Source: Vespa crabro
Taxonomy: Eukaryota; Arthropoda; Insecta; Hymenoptera; Vespidae
Direction of reading: 5' to 3'
NCBI RefSeq assembly: GCF_910589235.1
Contig: NC_060957.1
Coordinates: forward strand, 5,490,162-5,554,161
DNA: 64,000 nt
Shown: one piece after another, positions 1 to 12,951 of the stretch
Layout: each line of letters opens with the position of its first letter
Numbering within the stretch: position 1 is the first letter of the stretch
Notes under the pieces: model-generated
Databases searched by the model: none
What the model was told of the DNA's origin: nothing
Seen by the model: only the letters and a program-made list of their open reading frames with translations
Program-made: the position numbers and the translations under genes

Positions 1-185
1 CTCTTTTTCACTTTCTCTCTCTTTATCTATCTATCCATTTTTTTCTATCGTTATCTTTCTATTTTTATCTTTCTTCATATCTCTTAATCTTTTTACATCC
101 CTCTCTCTCTCTCTCTCTCTTTCTCTCTCTTTTTCTATTTCTCTCTGTGGCTCTCTCTCTCTTTCTCTCTCTCTCCCTCTCCCTC

Positions 186-226
<41 letters not shown>

Positions 227-357
227 GTATCTGTCTCTGTCTCTTTCATTCTTTTGTTCTTTCCGTTTTATTCGCCACATCCCAGACGTTCTCCCTGCGA
301 ACATCCTAAACGTATTTTTATTCATTACAATTACAAGAAAAAGACTATCTTTCCTCC

Positions 358-392
<35 letters not shown>

Positions 393-470
393 GCACTTTA
401 CACACACATATACATACATGTATCTTTCTTTTTTTCTCTCTTTCTCTTTCTCTCTTTTTGGGTTTTTAGT
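1..470. repeat. CT-rich low-complexity tract
   Basis: Polypyrimidine run made mostly of CT dinucleotides broken by T runs, with the densest parts near 103-235 and 360-393. Open reading frames across it encode only Leu-Ser or Arg-Glu alternation and are artefacts of the dinucleotide repeat. No gene is supported here. Confidence 0.9.
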
Positions 471-1417
471 CTCGTAACGAGAGACTTTTTTTAAACACAC
501 ATAAATATCTAAAATATTTAAAATAAGATCAATACAACTTGGTGGTTTATGAGATAATATTGCCAAAGAAAGAAAGAGAGAAAAGTAAGGAGCCTTACGT
601 ACGTAAGTACTTGCTCGATACTATGCGCAAAGTAGATATAAAAAAGAGATAGACTCATAGACCTTTCTCATTCTGTTGTTTGTCATAATCATTGCGTATT
701 TTAATTCTTCTGCCGTATTCGCGTAGGAAATCGCTATAACGATAGACTAGAAGAATTCTATTTTAGTTACATCAGAATTCGTTTTGCTATAATCTAATCT
801 TCGATAGCGTCTATAAACGTTTCTTCCGTATTCAATAAATCGGTAAGAAAGATTCCGGTTTTATTCCTTTATCTTTATCGCATTCGGGAGAAAGAAAAAA
901 GAAAGATTAAGAGAGATAACAGACGATCTAGTTGTCTATATGTATGCATGCTGTGTGTATGTATATATATATATATTTTTGTGCATTTTTCTGTATATAT
1001 GTGCTCGCTGATATAACATGCGTTTAATGCTACTTACCATCTCCCGTTTTCTCTTGGAATCATGTGTGACTTTAGCGACAGATACGGATAAAAAAAGAAC
1101 TAAAAGCGCGTTAGGGAAATATTGTCCCTTCTCTCTCGATTTATCGTGACACGTGAAAAGTATATACTTTTTTGAACAGGTACTCCGTAGTTTTTCTTCG
1201 ATGTTGTTAAGAAGCATGTATAAAAAAAAAAAGAAAGAAAGATATAGAATAGAATAGAATATAAGAATAGAATAGAATAGAATAGAATAGAATAGAATAG
1301 AATAGTTACTGTCGTATTATTCGCTTCTTAACAGATAATTTTATATCTTATCATACAAGATGTATCAGATATTAATCGTCGAATTTTAAGTGTATATTCT
1401 AGTCAATCAAAGAATAG
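471..1417. other. Noncoding AT-rich stretch with a pentanucleotide repeat
   Basis: No coding region recognised. It holds a (GAATA)n pentanucleotide microsatellite at about 1244-1305, with one interruption near 1259-1263, and a short (TA)n tract near 961-975. Confidence 0.7.
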
Positions 1418-1777
1418 AAAAATAGTCATATAGACATGGTTACTAAAACAATTTCTTTATAATTTATAAACATTTTTGGTTTATGACAGATTTCGAGAAC
1501 TATTGGATTTAAAACTATTGGAATAGTTTATTATAAAAACTGCTGAAAATTATTTTTTTCCGTATTAATGTATGCTGTTTGAAGTAAATAAAAAGTTTAA
1601 AAATAGTTATATAGACATGGTTACGAAAACACTTTCTTAATAATTTATAAACATTTTTAGTTTATGACAGATTTCGAAAACTTTTGGAACTATTGGAATA
1701 TTTTATTACAAAAACTGCTGAAAATGATTTTTTTTCGTATTAATGTATGATGTTTGAGGTAAATAAAAAGTTTAAAA
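1418..1777. repeat. Direct tandem duplication, two copies of ~180 bp
   Basis: Copy 1 (about 1418-1598) and copy 2 (about 1599-1777) share long identical stretches. Both contain the word TATAGACATGGTTAC, then AATTTATAAACATTTTT, then TTTATGACAGATTTCGA, then AAAACTGCTGAAAAT, and both end in GTAAATAAAAAGTTTAAAA. The copies differ by point changes and a small deletion of the repeated phrase around 'actattgga'. It is not coding. The duplication looks old but still easily readable; its origin is unknown. Confidence 0.85.
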
Positions 1778-1899
1778 TCAGGAAAGGAAGCATTTTCGGA
1801 CCTATATTTATATGATTTTTTTCATTCTTACTAGTAAGTAGAATATGCTCTTAAAGTATGGCTATCTATTTAAGAAACACTCTATGTGTGTATATATGC

Positions 1900-1902
<3 letters not shown>

Positions 1903-1947
<45 letters not shown>
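1903..1947. repeat. (TA)n microsatellite
   Basis: Uninterrupted TA dinucleotide run, flanked by TATATGCATATACATA-type imperfect sequence. Confidence 0.95.
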
Positions 1948-1949
<2 letters not shown>

Positions 1950-2077
1950 AAAAACACATTTTTTTACATTCGATATCCCTTAAAAATATATAAAAATCGA
2001 TTTTTTTCGTACTCGATCAATGTTACATGCATCACTATTTCTTTGTGATCATCTATAAAATAATAGTTACATAATAA

Positions 2078-2752
2078 TATACAGAATATTTCAGAATTAG
2101 TATATAATTTTTCGTCGGAGTATTCAATATATTAAAATAAGAAAGCTTGATATGACCTTGTTTATGAGATACAACCGTTTTATGTATTAATCCTCTCATT
2201 TTAGTGAATTAGCAAGGTAGTTTTTAAATGAACAATTCCCTAATAAATAAATTGATCGTAGAGGACCAATTATTTGGCTATTTCGATCGCTGGGCTTAAA
2301 TAAAATAGATTTTCATCTATGGGACCACTTAAAGTATTAAAAAAGTTTACATAATATAATTTAAAATAATTATTAAAAAATTAATATATACAATACAGCA
2401 GTTGATAATTTTGTTCTTAAATAATTCGTAATAATTTAGTAAATTGAAATATTCTAGTATTATTGGAAATTGTCTACAAGTTTAGACTATATCAGATTAT
2501 TTTGGACAGAATCTCAAGGATAAGATATTTAGAAGTTTGTATTTGAACCGTAAATGATCACTTCGAGCATTTTTTTACTCAGGCGATAATTTATATAATA
2601 ATAACAAAAAAGAAGGTTGTATGTTGGAAACAGTCGTTTATAAACATACGTTTATATGAATTTTTTTCTTATTTTAATGTATCGATTCTTATTTTTTACT
2701 TATTTTAATGTATCAATGAAGTTACACGTACTAAATGGAACACCCTGTATAA
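2078..2752 (+). mobile_element. Degraded Tc1/mariner-superfamily DNA transposon remnant
   Basis: The left end reads TATACAGAATATTTCAGAATTAG and the right end TGGAACACCCTGTATA, forming a mutated terminal inverted repeat (original about TACAGGGTGTTCC) between TA dinucleotides, the target site of this superfamily. Inside, 2238-2335 translates in one frame as IDRRGPIIW, then RSLGLNKIDFHLWDHLK, close to the C-terminal catalytic block of insect DDE/D transposases (RSPDLNPxDFFLWGxLK type). Around 2540-2577 the words CI, then DHFEH after a stop codon, match the usual C-terminal CIxxxGxHFEH. The element is only about 670 bp, the N-terminal half of the transposase is missing, and stops and substitutions interrupt the rest. 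It cannot be active. Confidence 0.8.
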
Positions 2753-5260
2753 GAATAAATTAATAATATTAGATATTATCTAGAACAAAAAAAGAAATGA
2801 GAGACATATTGAAATTACTCGATTAGATAACAAATTAAAAACGAAAATAAATAAATAAAATAATAGTAAAATGTACAATGTTATACAGATTACATCACAT
2901 CGCTGATGATAATTCTTTATTTACATCTTAAATTTTTAACTAGTTATTAAATTGATATTACATGTATTCTTTATATATTATGCAGATATTAAAGTGAAGA
3001 GATAGAAATGATTACTTTTAATGTATTGATTATATATTGCAATTATAATTCTATTTATAAATACATAAATAATCAAATAATGGAATTTATCAAAGGAATA
3101 CTAATGATTGTTAAACAATTACGTTTTGTACATAATAACATATAGATAATGACAAATAATACAAGAAGATAAATTATTTAATCTTGTCGATACGTCAGTC
3201 ATTCTAAGAGTGCTACCTTAGAAATTAAAAGCGGATTATCGACTAGTCGCTGGCGACCATTATATTCAAGCGAATATATATATATATATATTTAGATATT
3301 AGCGCATTTGGTCATCGTGATCACTGAAATACATTGAATGCATTTGCACTTTTCTTGGAAACTAAACACTGCTAATACAAATACGAAACCGAATAATGAA
3401 TACAATTGTGAAAAAAAATTTTATTTTCTGGATTCGAAAATTCTAAAATAATTTCTTTAAATCGTCCTCACGGTATATTGGGAGTGAAGAATCACCCATA
3501 ATGACAATGTGACAGTGACAAGGGGAAGTTAATACTTTCTAATGGCTTTAAGAAATTCTTTAACGCGTTCTTGTAAGGGATATAATGTAATAACGGATGC
3601 ATCTAATATTTTTTTATGCTTTTTTATTTTTTTTTATCCTTTTCTTTTTTTTTTTCTTCTTATTTTACTTTTTTTGTAAGTAACATCATTATTATAATAA
3701 TCTTCTCGATATATATTCTGTTCATCGGAGTTGCTACGGTACTGACAAATTTAAGTCACTGAAATGATCGCAGAATTTCATCGTCTAGTTTTTTGTTGAT
3801 TTGTCGACTTTATACCTGATAACTGGTCGACAATGCGCAAACAATGCGAAACGTATCATTTCGAGTTACGTTCCGTGTAAGTGTCTTCCAATCAGATATT
3901 ATTGATCTACATAATAAAATTATTCATTTGTTTTTAATAAATAGAACAAGTAAATTATTATAAAAATGTACAAAACGATGATATAAATAAATCAACGTTA
4001 TTATTCAAAATAATAAATACAAACATTCGATTAAGGTTGTATATGTACATGATATGATGTAATATATACATTCGTATGATATTTATCGACTACGTTAAAG
4101 TGGTATAAAAAAGGTAACACATGCAAAATCTGGATAAATATAATTTATAAATTAACCGATAGAATGCGAGATATGTATATTTTTATTTATTTATAATATT
4201 TCTTTATTTAGGATATTTATTTATTAGGCATGATCATTTTAAATTATTTCATTTTATATAAAATTTATAGTTTCTACCTTTCTTCAAAATAATATAAGTG
4301 AAAATTACATGGACATCACATACATCTTTTTTCTCGAAGTAGTATAGCGTAATAATATAAGCATAAACACATGATAGATTCGTGCATGGTAAATAAATTG
4401 CATGTTATAACATGTGTTATGAGAAACCATTTTATAATATCTAATTTTGAGAAGGTATTCTTGAAACAAATTACGTGTGTAAAGAATGCAAATATTCAGA
4501 ATTGTTTTATATATAAACAAAAACGTTTATCAACAAAAAAAAAATTTCAAAAAAAAAAAACAGAAAATAATCCTGTATAATAAGACTTTTTATTTATATA
4601 ATTAGCTAATATTCGTGAATATCCGTGTGCAAGAGAGTTCACATGTGGCATCAATATCTGCGTAGTTATAAAATAAAAGAATTATGAAATTAAAAGAAAT
4701 TCAAATATAAAGACTTGAACTTGTCTTTTCCGATTTTAAGGAAAAAAAGAAATTCTTGTTTTGTTTTGTTTTTTTTTTTTTTTTTTTTTTTTATTTTTTA
4801 TTGCAGAAAGTTTATTTTTGTTCGATTTGTGAATCGAAAACGATTTTTTCATAGAAAATAACATTTGTTTAAAAATATTGTCAAATCGTTATGTTCTGTC
4901 TTTCGAATGAATTCTTGATCATCAAAATTTGAAGTGCATATCTCTTTTCCTTTTATAATATATGCATGTATAAAGATTGGTTCTTGCATGAATTCATTCG
5001 TTTGACAAGTTACCTGATTCCAAGGATTAATTTTTTCAGAAAATTCTCCTATTGATTTAAATGCGTCAATTTGTCAAGTTATATTGGAATTTAAAAGAAA
5101 TAAAAAGAGTTCTTTGTTCGTTTTATTTATTTATTTTTTTTCTTTTCCCTTATAAGTTTGTTTTTTATTGTACCGACCGTACTAAAAAAATACAAAAGAG
5201 AGAACATAAACCTTTAGATCATAAAAGAAAATCAATCATATCCTGTTTTTAATTTTCTTT
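2753..5260. other. Noncoding AT-rich stretch
   Basis: No gene recognised. Short frames at 4305-4580 and 5061-5252 carry no family resemblance and have AT-driven composition. Homopolymer T runs occur at 3637-3655 and 4770-4797, and a short (TA)n run lies at 3276-3291. Confidence 0.6.
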
Positions 5261-5267
5261 TTCTTTT

Positions 5268-5268
5268 A

Positions 5269-5331
<63 letters not shown>

Positions 5332-5350
5332 GTCACACACACACACACAC
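5268..5350. repeat. (CT)n followed by (CA)n microsatellite
   Basis: A CT dinucleotide run with a few C/T substitutions to about 5331 changes directly into a CA run to about 5350. A second polypyrimidine stretch of T runs and TTC words follows at 5460-5572. Confidence 0.9.
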
Positions 5351-5878
5351 TCTTTTCTCTTTTTAGTAATTTTTTCTTTTATTTTTAATAAATAATTTAC
5401 GAGAGAAAGAAAAAATATAAATAATTTGTAATATTGAACGAGAATAATTAATGATTCCTGTTGTTTTCTTTTCTTTTTCTTTCTTCTTTTTCTTCTTTTT
5501 TTTTCTTCTTTTTTTTTCTTTTTTTTTTCCTTCTTTTTTTTCTTCTTTTTTTCTTTTCTTTTTTTTTTTTAAACGTCTCCAAGGTTTTATTACCCAATGT
5601 TGATAAATAAGAACGAGGTGGTTATTTCTATATTCGAACGTGTACGTACGAAATATAGCAAAAAAGATGAGCTCTGTTTATTTCGACACAAAGTTCATCT
5701 TCGTAATTTCCACCCTACCCTCGACTCCTTTCTTTTTTCCTTTACTTCAATTTAAACGTATACAAATGTAATACGTGTATTCTACGGAAAAAAATTTTTT
5801 TCTTCCTAAAAATAAACAAAATACTCCAAAGTTGTGATTGTTTCAACATTGGAAAGAGATTATTTTCATTATAATTTG

Positions 5879-6043
5879 TATTATATATTGTATATGTATT
5901 ATATATTATATATTATATATTATATATTATATATTATATATTATATATTATATATTATATATTATATATTATATATTATATATTATATATTATATATTAT
6001 ATATTATATTATGTATTTTATATATATATATATATATATATAT
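5879..6043. repeat. (ATATATT)n heptamer array ending in (TA)n
   Basis: A 7-bp unit ATATATT repeats about eighteen times without much drift from about 5881 to 6007 and passes into a TA dinucleotide run at 6018-6043. Frames through it encode Tyr-Ile-Leu repeats and are artefacts. A long T homopolymer follows at 6111-6137. Confidence 0.93.
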
Positions 6044-6771
6044 TTAACAAAATATACAAATTATTTTAAAATAATAATTATTTTATTATTTTTGCAAGAA
6101 ATTATATTCTTTTTTTTTTTTTTTTTTTTTTTTTTTTATTATTATTATTTTTTTATTTTCTTATATTCTTTTAATACAAAATGCTTATTTAATAAAATTG
6201 ATTGATCGCGAAAAAACTTTATCGAATCATTTTGATAATCGTTTATTGATTTGAACGAAGCTCTGTTACTGAAATTATGAATTAAGAATTCGAGGTCATT
6301 TTTCATGGGTTCATTAATACATTAATTGTCGGACCAATCCTGACAGTCAAATTTTTTAAAATATAAACGAATTTTATGATTAAGCAAATCTTGCAACAAC
6401 TGCGTCATTTCGTCGAATTATGCTCAATGTATAAATGTCATGACGCGAGCTCTAATTGTGTTAACTGAATGACCAGTAGTGATAATTGACGATTATACGA
6501 AACGGAAAGTAAAAGAACAGGAAACTGACAACCGTGATCAGACAAGGAATACATTTTGGAACATTCACCTAAATGTAGTCTTACCGATGAGAAAAATGTA
6601 TTTCTGAAATTTATATAATCAATTGAAATGGAATAATCATAAACTATCAGATTAATTAATAACATATGTGATTTTAAAGATTAAATTTCATTCCAATTAT
6701 TAAATTAGAAATATTATTTTAATCATTTGAAAATTTAATCAATCTATGAAGGTTAATTTGCGAAATATTAT

Positions 6772-6880
6772 TTCTCGTTCTCGTTCTCGTTCTCGTTCTC
6801 GTTCTCGTTCTCGTTCTCGTTCTCGTTCTCGTTCTCGTTCTCGTTCTCGTTCTCGTTCTCATTCTCGTTCTCGTTCTCGT
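6772..6880. repeat. (TTCTCG)n hexanucleotide array
   Basis: About eighteen copies of TTCTCG with one substituted unit (ATTCTC near 6860). It is CpG-containing, unlike the surrounding AT-rich sequence. Its complement would encode Arg-Glu repeats, but no open frame extends beyond the array. Confidence 0.95.
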
Positions 6881-7791
6881 ATTAATTGTAATAATTAGCG
6901 TTTAGTTTGCGTTGAAGATTTGTATTTCATTCTCATCTCATTATCATTTATATTATTATTTTCAATTAGATTCTTTATACGTTATTTCTTTATACAATAT
7001 TTTCTACATATTCGAGCGCACATCTACACGTACAAAAATACATACATACATTTAAATATTTCGTACGTATTCTTTCGATGATTTTTAAATGATGCTCTAA
7101 CGAACAATCATGTTCATGGATACGCACAGCACATCCAAATTTTCTTCATATTCTTATATTTTCTCTTTATTTATTTATTTTTTTTTTTTATAAACGATGC
7201 TGTTTATTTAGTTTTATTGAATTAACACTGGTTAAGAAATTAACGAGATAATTTTTCTCAATAATACATTGAGAAAACAACGAAATTATGCATATTTTTA
7301 AACTAAATATATCACTCAAAGTCTAATTAATTTTTGAAACGTTTCTGATTTTAACTACGACAAATTTATGTTATTTCTTGTGATAATTAGTATCGAATAC
7401 GTTTTTTTGAATAAAATATGAAATAAATGCAAATGTAATTACTATCAGTATTATGACGTTAATATTTGTATTCTCTTCGCAATAATCGTTGTATGTTGCA
7501 TATACAATTTTCTCATGACGTATTTTTTCCCGGGCAATGTCTAAGTACGATGCAAATTCAACATGAGTGAAAATTGTTTGCGCGTTATCGTCGTTTGTAC
7601 AGTGTAATTGGTAAATTTGTTAACCTTACCTTATGCATATGCACATTATTTCAGTTTTTATCCAATAGATACGTGTAAATGTCTCTAGAAAAAAAAAGAA
7701 AAAGAAAAAGATGTTATACAAATAAATATCATCAAAATAAATCAATGTTAACATTTTGAAGATCACAGATTTCATGCAAAGACTTTAACTT

Positions 7792-8030
7792 AACGTTTTT
7801 CAATCTATGAGCGGTGGTTCAATATTGTATCTCGTTAAATTTTTAATGGGCCACGGAATAATATCTATTATCTTCGTCAAAACATGGATGACATGTCAAA
7901 ACAAGGAAAATGATCAATTTGTAAAAGATTTTTCGAAAGTTCTCTTATAATACAAAGTAACAGCGGAATGTCGCAGTAACAGCCGTATCTTTAAAAGTAA
8001 TACCAGTCTATTAGGTTCTTAAAAACTTCA

Positions 8031-8081
<51 letters not shown>

Positions 8082-8165
8082 TTTTGTATATATCTTTTGA
8101 ACCGCAGTACCATTATAAACGAATATATAAATTTGACTGCATGGTATAAAAGTTGAAAAACGCTG
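7792..8165. mobile_element. Possible hAT-like non-autonomous element remnant
   Basis: The left edge reads AACGTTTTTCAATC and the right edge reads GTTGAAAAACGCTG, giving a 10-bp inverted match (CGTTTTTCAA) at the ends. Subterminal GCGGTGGTTC (about 7811) and GAACCGCAGTACC (about 8099) are also inverted relatives. The interior holds a (TA)n expansion at 8035-8079. No transposase is present and an 8-bp target duplication is not evident, so the element call is tentative. Confidence 0.35.
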
Positions 8166-10334
8166 CCCCAATCATATACATATATGAGCGATACTTACAT
8201 ATTTGGATAAATACTAATCGTAAGAATTGAGAGGATCTGATTAAAACACAATTGTTATGCATTAAAAACGAACATCAAATTCGTAACCTCAAGTAATTTA
8301 ATACATAATTCCGGTTAACAATCATTGACAGTGCAAATACACAACTACGTAAAGCCGGTCAATAATCACTGGAAGAGAGAAGCCAGTGTATGTGAATGGG
8401 ACCGTCAAAGTTTTAAGATTTACTTGAAAACACAAGTGTAACGGTTTAAAAAAAAACAAAAAAATAAATTCTAATATTTTACAAATACAATATATTTATA
8501 AAATAGAAGTCTTGTATAAAATATAAAATTCGTTTGAAAACATAATGTCGTATATGTATGAATGGAGTATACTTATGTTATTATAATATTATATTGTATA
8601 CTTTAAAAGTATACATCGTGAATAAACACTACTATATATTTCATATACAAATAAGCGGGACGGAAAGAGATATTCATTTAAATAAAACTAACGTCTTCAA
8701 GTGATAATTATTTTTATTTTTAACATTTACAATTCTATTTATAACATATACGGTTTACATAATCAGATTAAATCGAAGCAAACTAATGAACCCATATTTT
8801 AATTTAATAATGCAATATAATTTGCATTTAATAGGCAATAATAATTTAATCATGCAATCGTGACGTTCAATTCAAATCGAATTTGTTTATAATGCTCTCA
8901 TTTATATACATTATGTATATATTTTTAACGGTATTGATACCAATGAGAATAAAAAATGAAAAAAAATAATAGTTCGTCGTTACAATATAACAGAGATGCG
9001 TGTACTGTATTCTCTCTACCTCGATGTAGTTTTGCTATTAATAGCTTAGGAGAAAACAAATAGAAATAGATCTCGCGGTTGTGGAGTAAGATTATCGGGT
9101 AGGTGGTGAAGGTTTGAAGCTGTTCTTAAATTTTTCGGCTTGAGACCGGTTTCTTTTTTTTTTTTTTTGTCACGAATGTAAAATTTATATCGACTTAGAA
9201 CGATGAAAATATGAAATTTGTAAAAAGACGTATAAAGAAAAAAATATAATTAAAGCCACGACAACGTACAAACAAAATGTCGAGCGAAATTATTTTTAAG
9301 TACATATAGTTTATTAAAACAAATTTTATATTTCGTATTTGACAATGGATATCGTTTAATTAACTAATCCAAACATAGACAAAGTGAAAAAAGGAGAAGG
9401 AGAAGGAGAAGAAAAGTTACATTGCCAATGACGGACGTAAATAACTAAAGTGGTGGGGAAATCTCTTTCCATTCTATCAGCCAACAGGTATAAGGAACTC
9501 TACCTGGATCTCAGGTAGTTCAGTTTAGCTTTCGTTGACCGGCATGCTTCTTTCTTTTTCTCTTATAATAAAAGATAAAAAGCGCTCCGAACAACTTTGA
9601 CTACTCGCTCTATTTGCTTTTCGCTTAGTATCGCAGCACTTTCCTTCGGAAGACCAGAAATTTGTGAAGGAGAAAAAAAGGGCCTTTACGTAAAGATTTT
9701 TTGTTGAATATTAAACATTCAGAAAGATAGAGAAAAGAAAAGATAAAGATAGAGAAAAAAGAAAAATTTTCTTCGATTAAAGATCATTATCTTATTTTCA
9801 ATAAACCAATCCTGGAAATCAATAGAAGTGTTCACGGTTGTACGAGGAAAAGGAGATGGGGTAAGCTAGGATACATGTTGTGTTGTTACAAATAGTTCAT
9901 TGGCCTTCGTTTAGTTCTCTTGGTCATTGGTCACGGCATTGATATTGCTAAATCATTGTGTGTTAGGTTGTTTATCGCGTTATGTAATTCTTACTCATCG
10001 TAAATGAAAATAAAGAAGTTTGAAAAAATGAGAGAGAAAAAGGATATTTTATGACGAGATAAAAAACGAATCGAATATATTGTCTCGTGTATGATGATAG
10101 TTAATCCTATAAAAAAATAAATATATATATATATTTATATTTATATTTATATATATTCTAGTTACGCAATAATAATTACTTTTAAAATTTATTTATCTTT
10201 TTTTTCGGCACTATCTCATTGTCGAAAAGGATTCTTCTTATACTTTATAAAGATAAGTATAACGGATGATTTTGCATAACTAACCGATATATTCAAGAAT
10301 CTTTTGGTATCTTTACGTTTCTTATTTAAATCTG

Positions 10335-10396
<62 letters not shown>

Positions 10397-12232
10397 AAAA
10401 GTAGTGAGAATGAATGAGTATTCCATGCAACTAACAGCTAGATGAATTGAATTGATAATTATATCAGATATAAAGTTTTTTTTTTCAATGAAAATCCGAA
10501 AGCAACTACGGTTCGATCCGACTTTCAATATCAAAATAACAATATTTCTAAAAAATATAAATACAAATATACATACACCTATTTATTATATACCTATAAA
10601 TATTTACATTTTAATATGAAACATGAAGATCCGAAAAGTTGTCAAATAATTTTGGAAATAATCATTTGTTATTATTCGCTATAATACGAAACAGGCAGAA
10701 ACTCATAATCAGCGCGGTCGTGTTTAAAAAAAACAATTAAAAAAAAAAATTACAAAAAACGAAACGAAAACAAAAAAGAATAAAATCAATGCGATATCGT
10801 ACGTTCACGAGTGTCGAATTTCCTCGATCCGAATATATCCGGAATCTCGTGATTCGGTATTACCGGAAAGCCATTAAGCGCGACGAATTATTTGATTATT
10901 GGAAGTGATTCCAGGTCAGGAGCTATCGCGAGTGTGCGCGTGATTCACTTCGTGAGACTTTAAAAGTATAATTTCTCTGTATGTATTAAATTTACGCATT
11001 AATTCACTTTAAATTATTCATCAATGACAAATTATTTTCTGTTATCAACAGAATTTATAAATTGATTTATGAATTACTCAAAGAAATTATCTTTTATATT
11101 TCGATTGTATTCAAAAAAAAAAAAAAAGAAAAAAAAAATTTGTAGTTTCGATCAAATTCATATAATTTATATTGAATAAATTTGCTGCTAATTTGCTTTT
11201 GTACGATTTTGTGATTTTAATAAAAAAATATAATATCGCTAATTTACCGCTTGTCGCAATTAATTACATTATTTCGTTCGGAGTTGTCTTTTATTATTAA
11301 AAATAAATACAAAGTTACAACGAGAAATATATCTTTAATCAGTAGCTGAAACTCTAGCGTGACAATAAACGGAATTTGACATCGCAAAAAACATATCTGA
11401 TCATTTAATGGATCATAGAATATGATTTCAAATTTTTGCATCGTTTATACTTATGTATATACGTATATACGATTATGATATATACGTATCTAGATATAAT
11501 CTTTTTGTCACGACGTAATTGGCCGCCAAAATGACACTGCTATATGAGACTCCGCGACATAAAGGTAAAGATGTTTCGGGCTTGTTTATTACGGCTTGGA
11601 AAATATCTTCGATAATAAAAATTAAAAAAAAAAAATAAATATAAGGACAAATAATACGGTATAGATAAAAGATTGATCGACGAAATGCATATTTGTTATT
11701 TCAATATCTAAGTTATATTTCGAGCGAGTATAGTCAATTGTAGTAGCGAAAAGGTTGATCTAATCTTTTCATTTCATCTGTCTATTTTGATAATAAAATT
11801 TCACGTGCCTCTAATCTTTATCTATACTATTTTAATTAACCTTATATATTCGAAAACTCATAAGTCTGGAAAATCATGATATTGACAGAATAAATCGTAT
11901 AAAATTGTACGACTATATTCGAATAAGACGATCAAATGATTTAAATATTTATGAAACGAATAGTGAATATTTAAAAAACATAATTAATAAAAGAAATCAG
12001 ACAAATATAGTGATAGAAGGAGGGATTATTAGGAGTTTTCCTTTCCTGGCTATATCTTTCGGAGTATCTACTTGGCCAAAAAGAAATATTGTCTATATTC
12101 AACCCATCAATGACAAAGATTTTATATATATTTCCAATCCTTAATAAAGCTATTAGAAATTAAATTTGATATTATAATTATATTGAAAAGTATTATAATT
12201 TTTATACTCACTATTATACTGTCTTATTATAC
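8166..12232. other. Noncoding AT-rich stretch
   Basis: No gene recognised. It contains a (GA)n microsatellite at about 10337-10394 and a (TA)n/(TTTATA)n tract at 10120-10155. A short imperfect hairpin at 9494-9521 (CTACCTG...CAGGTAG) lies ahead of a TATAATAAAAGATAAAAAG sequence near 9565. The 79-codon frame at 11905-12144 has no recognisable family. Confidence 0.6.
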
Positions 12233-12278
12233 TTAATAAGACATTAATTGATACTGATATCAATTAATGTCTTATTAA
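12233..12278. repeat. Perfect 21-bp inverted repeat (hairpin) with 4-nt loop
   Basis: The left arm 12233-12253 (TTAATAAGACATTAATTGATA) is followed by a CTGA loop and an exactly complementary right arm ending at 12278. It is fully palindromic except for the loop, and lies in noncoding AT-rich DNA with no recognisable element ends around it. Confidence 0.9.
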
Positions 12279-12888
12279 ATCATGTTATTAGATGGTCATG
12301 TATCAACAACATGTTTCAATAATTCTCATGATCTACGTTTGAAATAAATATTAATGAGAAAATATATAGATCAATTGATAGAAATATTGACGAGTAAAAG
12401 GAGATTTATTAAAAATAGATTAATAGAGAAAATTAGTTTTTTCTTTTCTCCTTTTTTTTTCTTTTTTTTTTTTGTGACGAAAATGAAATGACATAGGTGA
12501 GGAAGGAAAAAAGAAAAAAAGAAAGAAATATTAAAAAAAAATGTGTGTGATGGAACAAAGGTGATCTCTACAGAAAATGAAATAAAGTAAAGTAAAATAA
12601 AATAAGGAGGATAAAAAGAATCAGTCGGTCGCTGTCGTTGCATGTCGCGTAACGGGTTTTCATGTAACGGGGTCGGCCTCTTTCTTCCTCCATCTATTCC
12701 CCCCTTTCTTCTTCTCGCAGTAGGAGAGGAACGCGCGCATAAGTACATCGAAAGGAGGCGGCTTCCGATGACCGCTTCGAGGCCGGAACGCTGACCTAGA
12801 ATTCCATCAAATCCCTTCCTCTTTCTCTACTCCCCAAGTTTCATTGTAGTCTTCTCTTCCAATTTCTTCCTATCCTTTCTATGCATTA

Positions 12889-12894
<6 letters not shown>

Positions 12895-12950
<56 letters not shown>
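12895..12950. repeat. (CT)n microsatellite
   Basis: CT dinucleotide run with one TTT interruption near its end. It follows a somewhat GC-richer patch at 12620-12830 that carries no recognisable exon. Confidence 0.95.

Positions 12951-12951
<1 letters not shown>

Noticed and set aside
31..566. Several overlapping frames rich in Arg-Glu or Leu-Ser
   Set aside because: They arise only from CT/GA dinucleotide repeats; same explanation for frames at 10216-10534, 12827-13108 and 13750-14037.
6772..6880. Regularly spaced repeats considered as a CRISPR-like array
   Set aside because: Pure short tandem repeat without spacers, in a eukaryotic genome.
9494..9521. CTACCTG...CAGGTAG small hairpin near a TATAATAAAA sequence
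   Set aside because: Stem too short for a miRNA precursor and no associated gene; TATA-like words are common by chance at this base composition.
10509..10518. GGTTCGATCC, a perfect tRNA B-box word
   Set aside because: No A box, acceptor stem or cloverleaf can be drawn from the 70 bases upstream or the bases after it.
11905..12144. 79-codon frame (NTNIVIEGGIIRSFP region)
   Set aside because: Isolated, no domain, no promoter or splice support.
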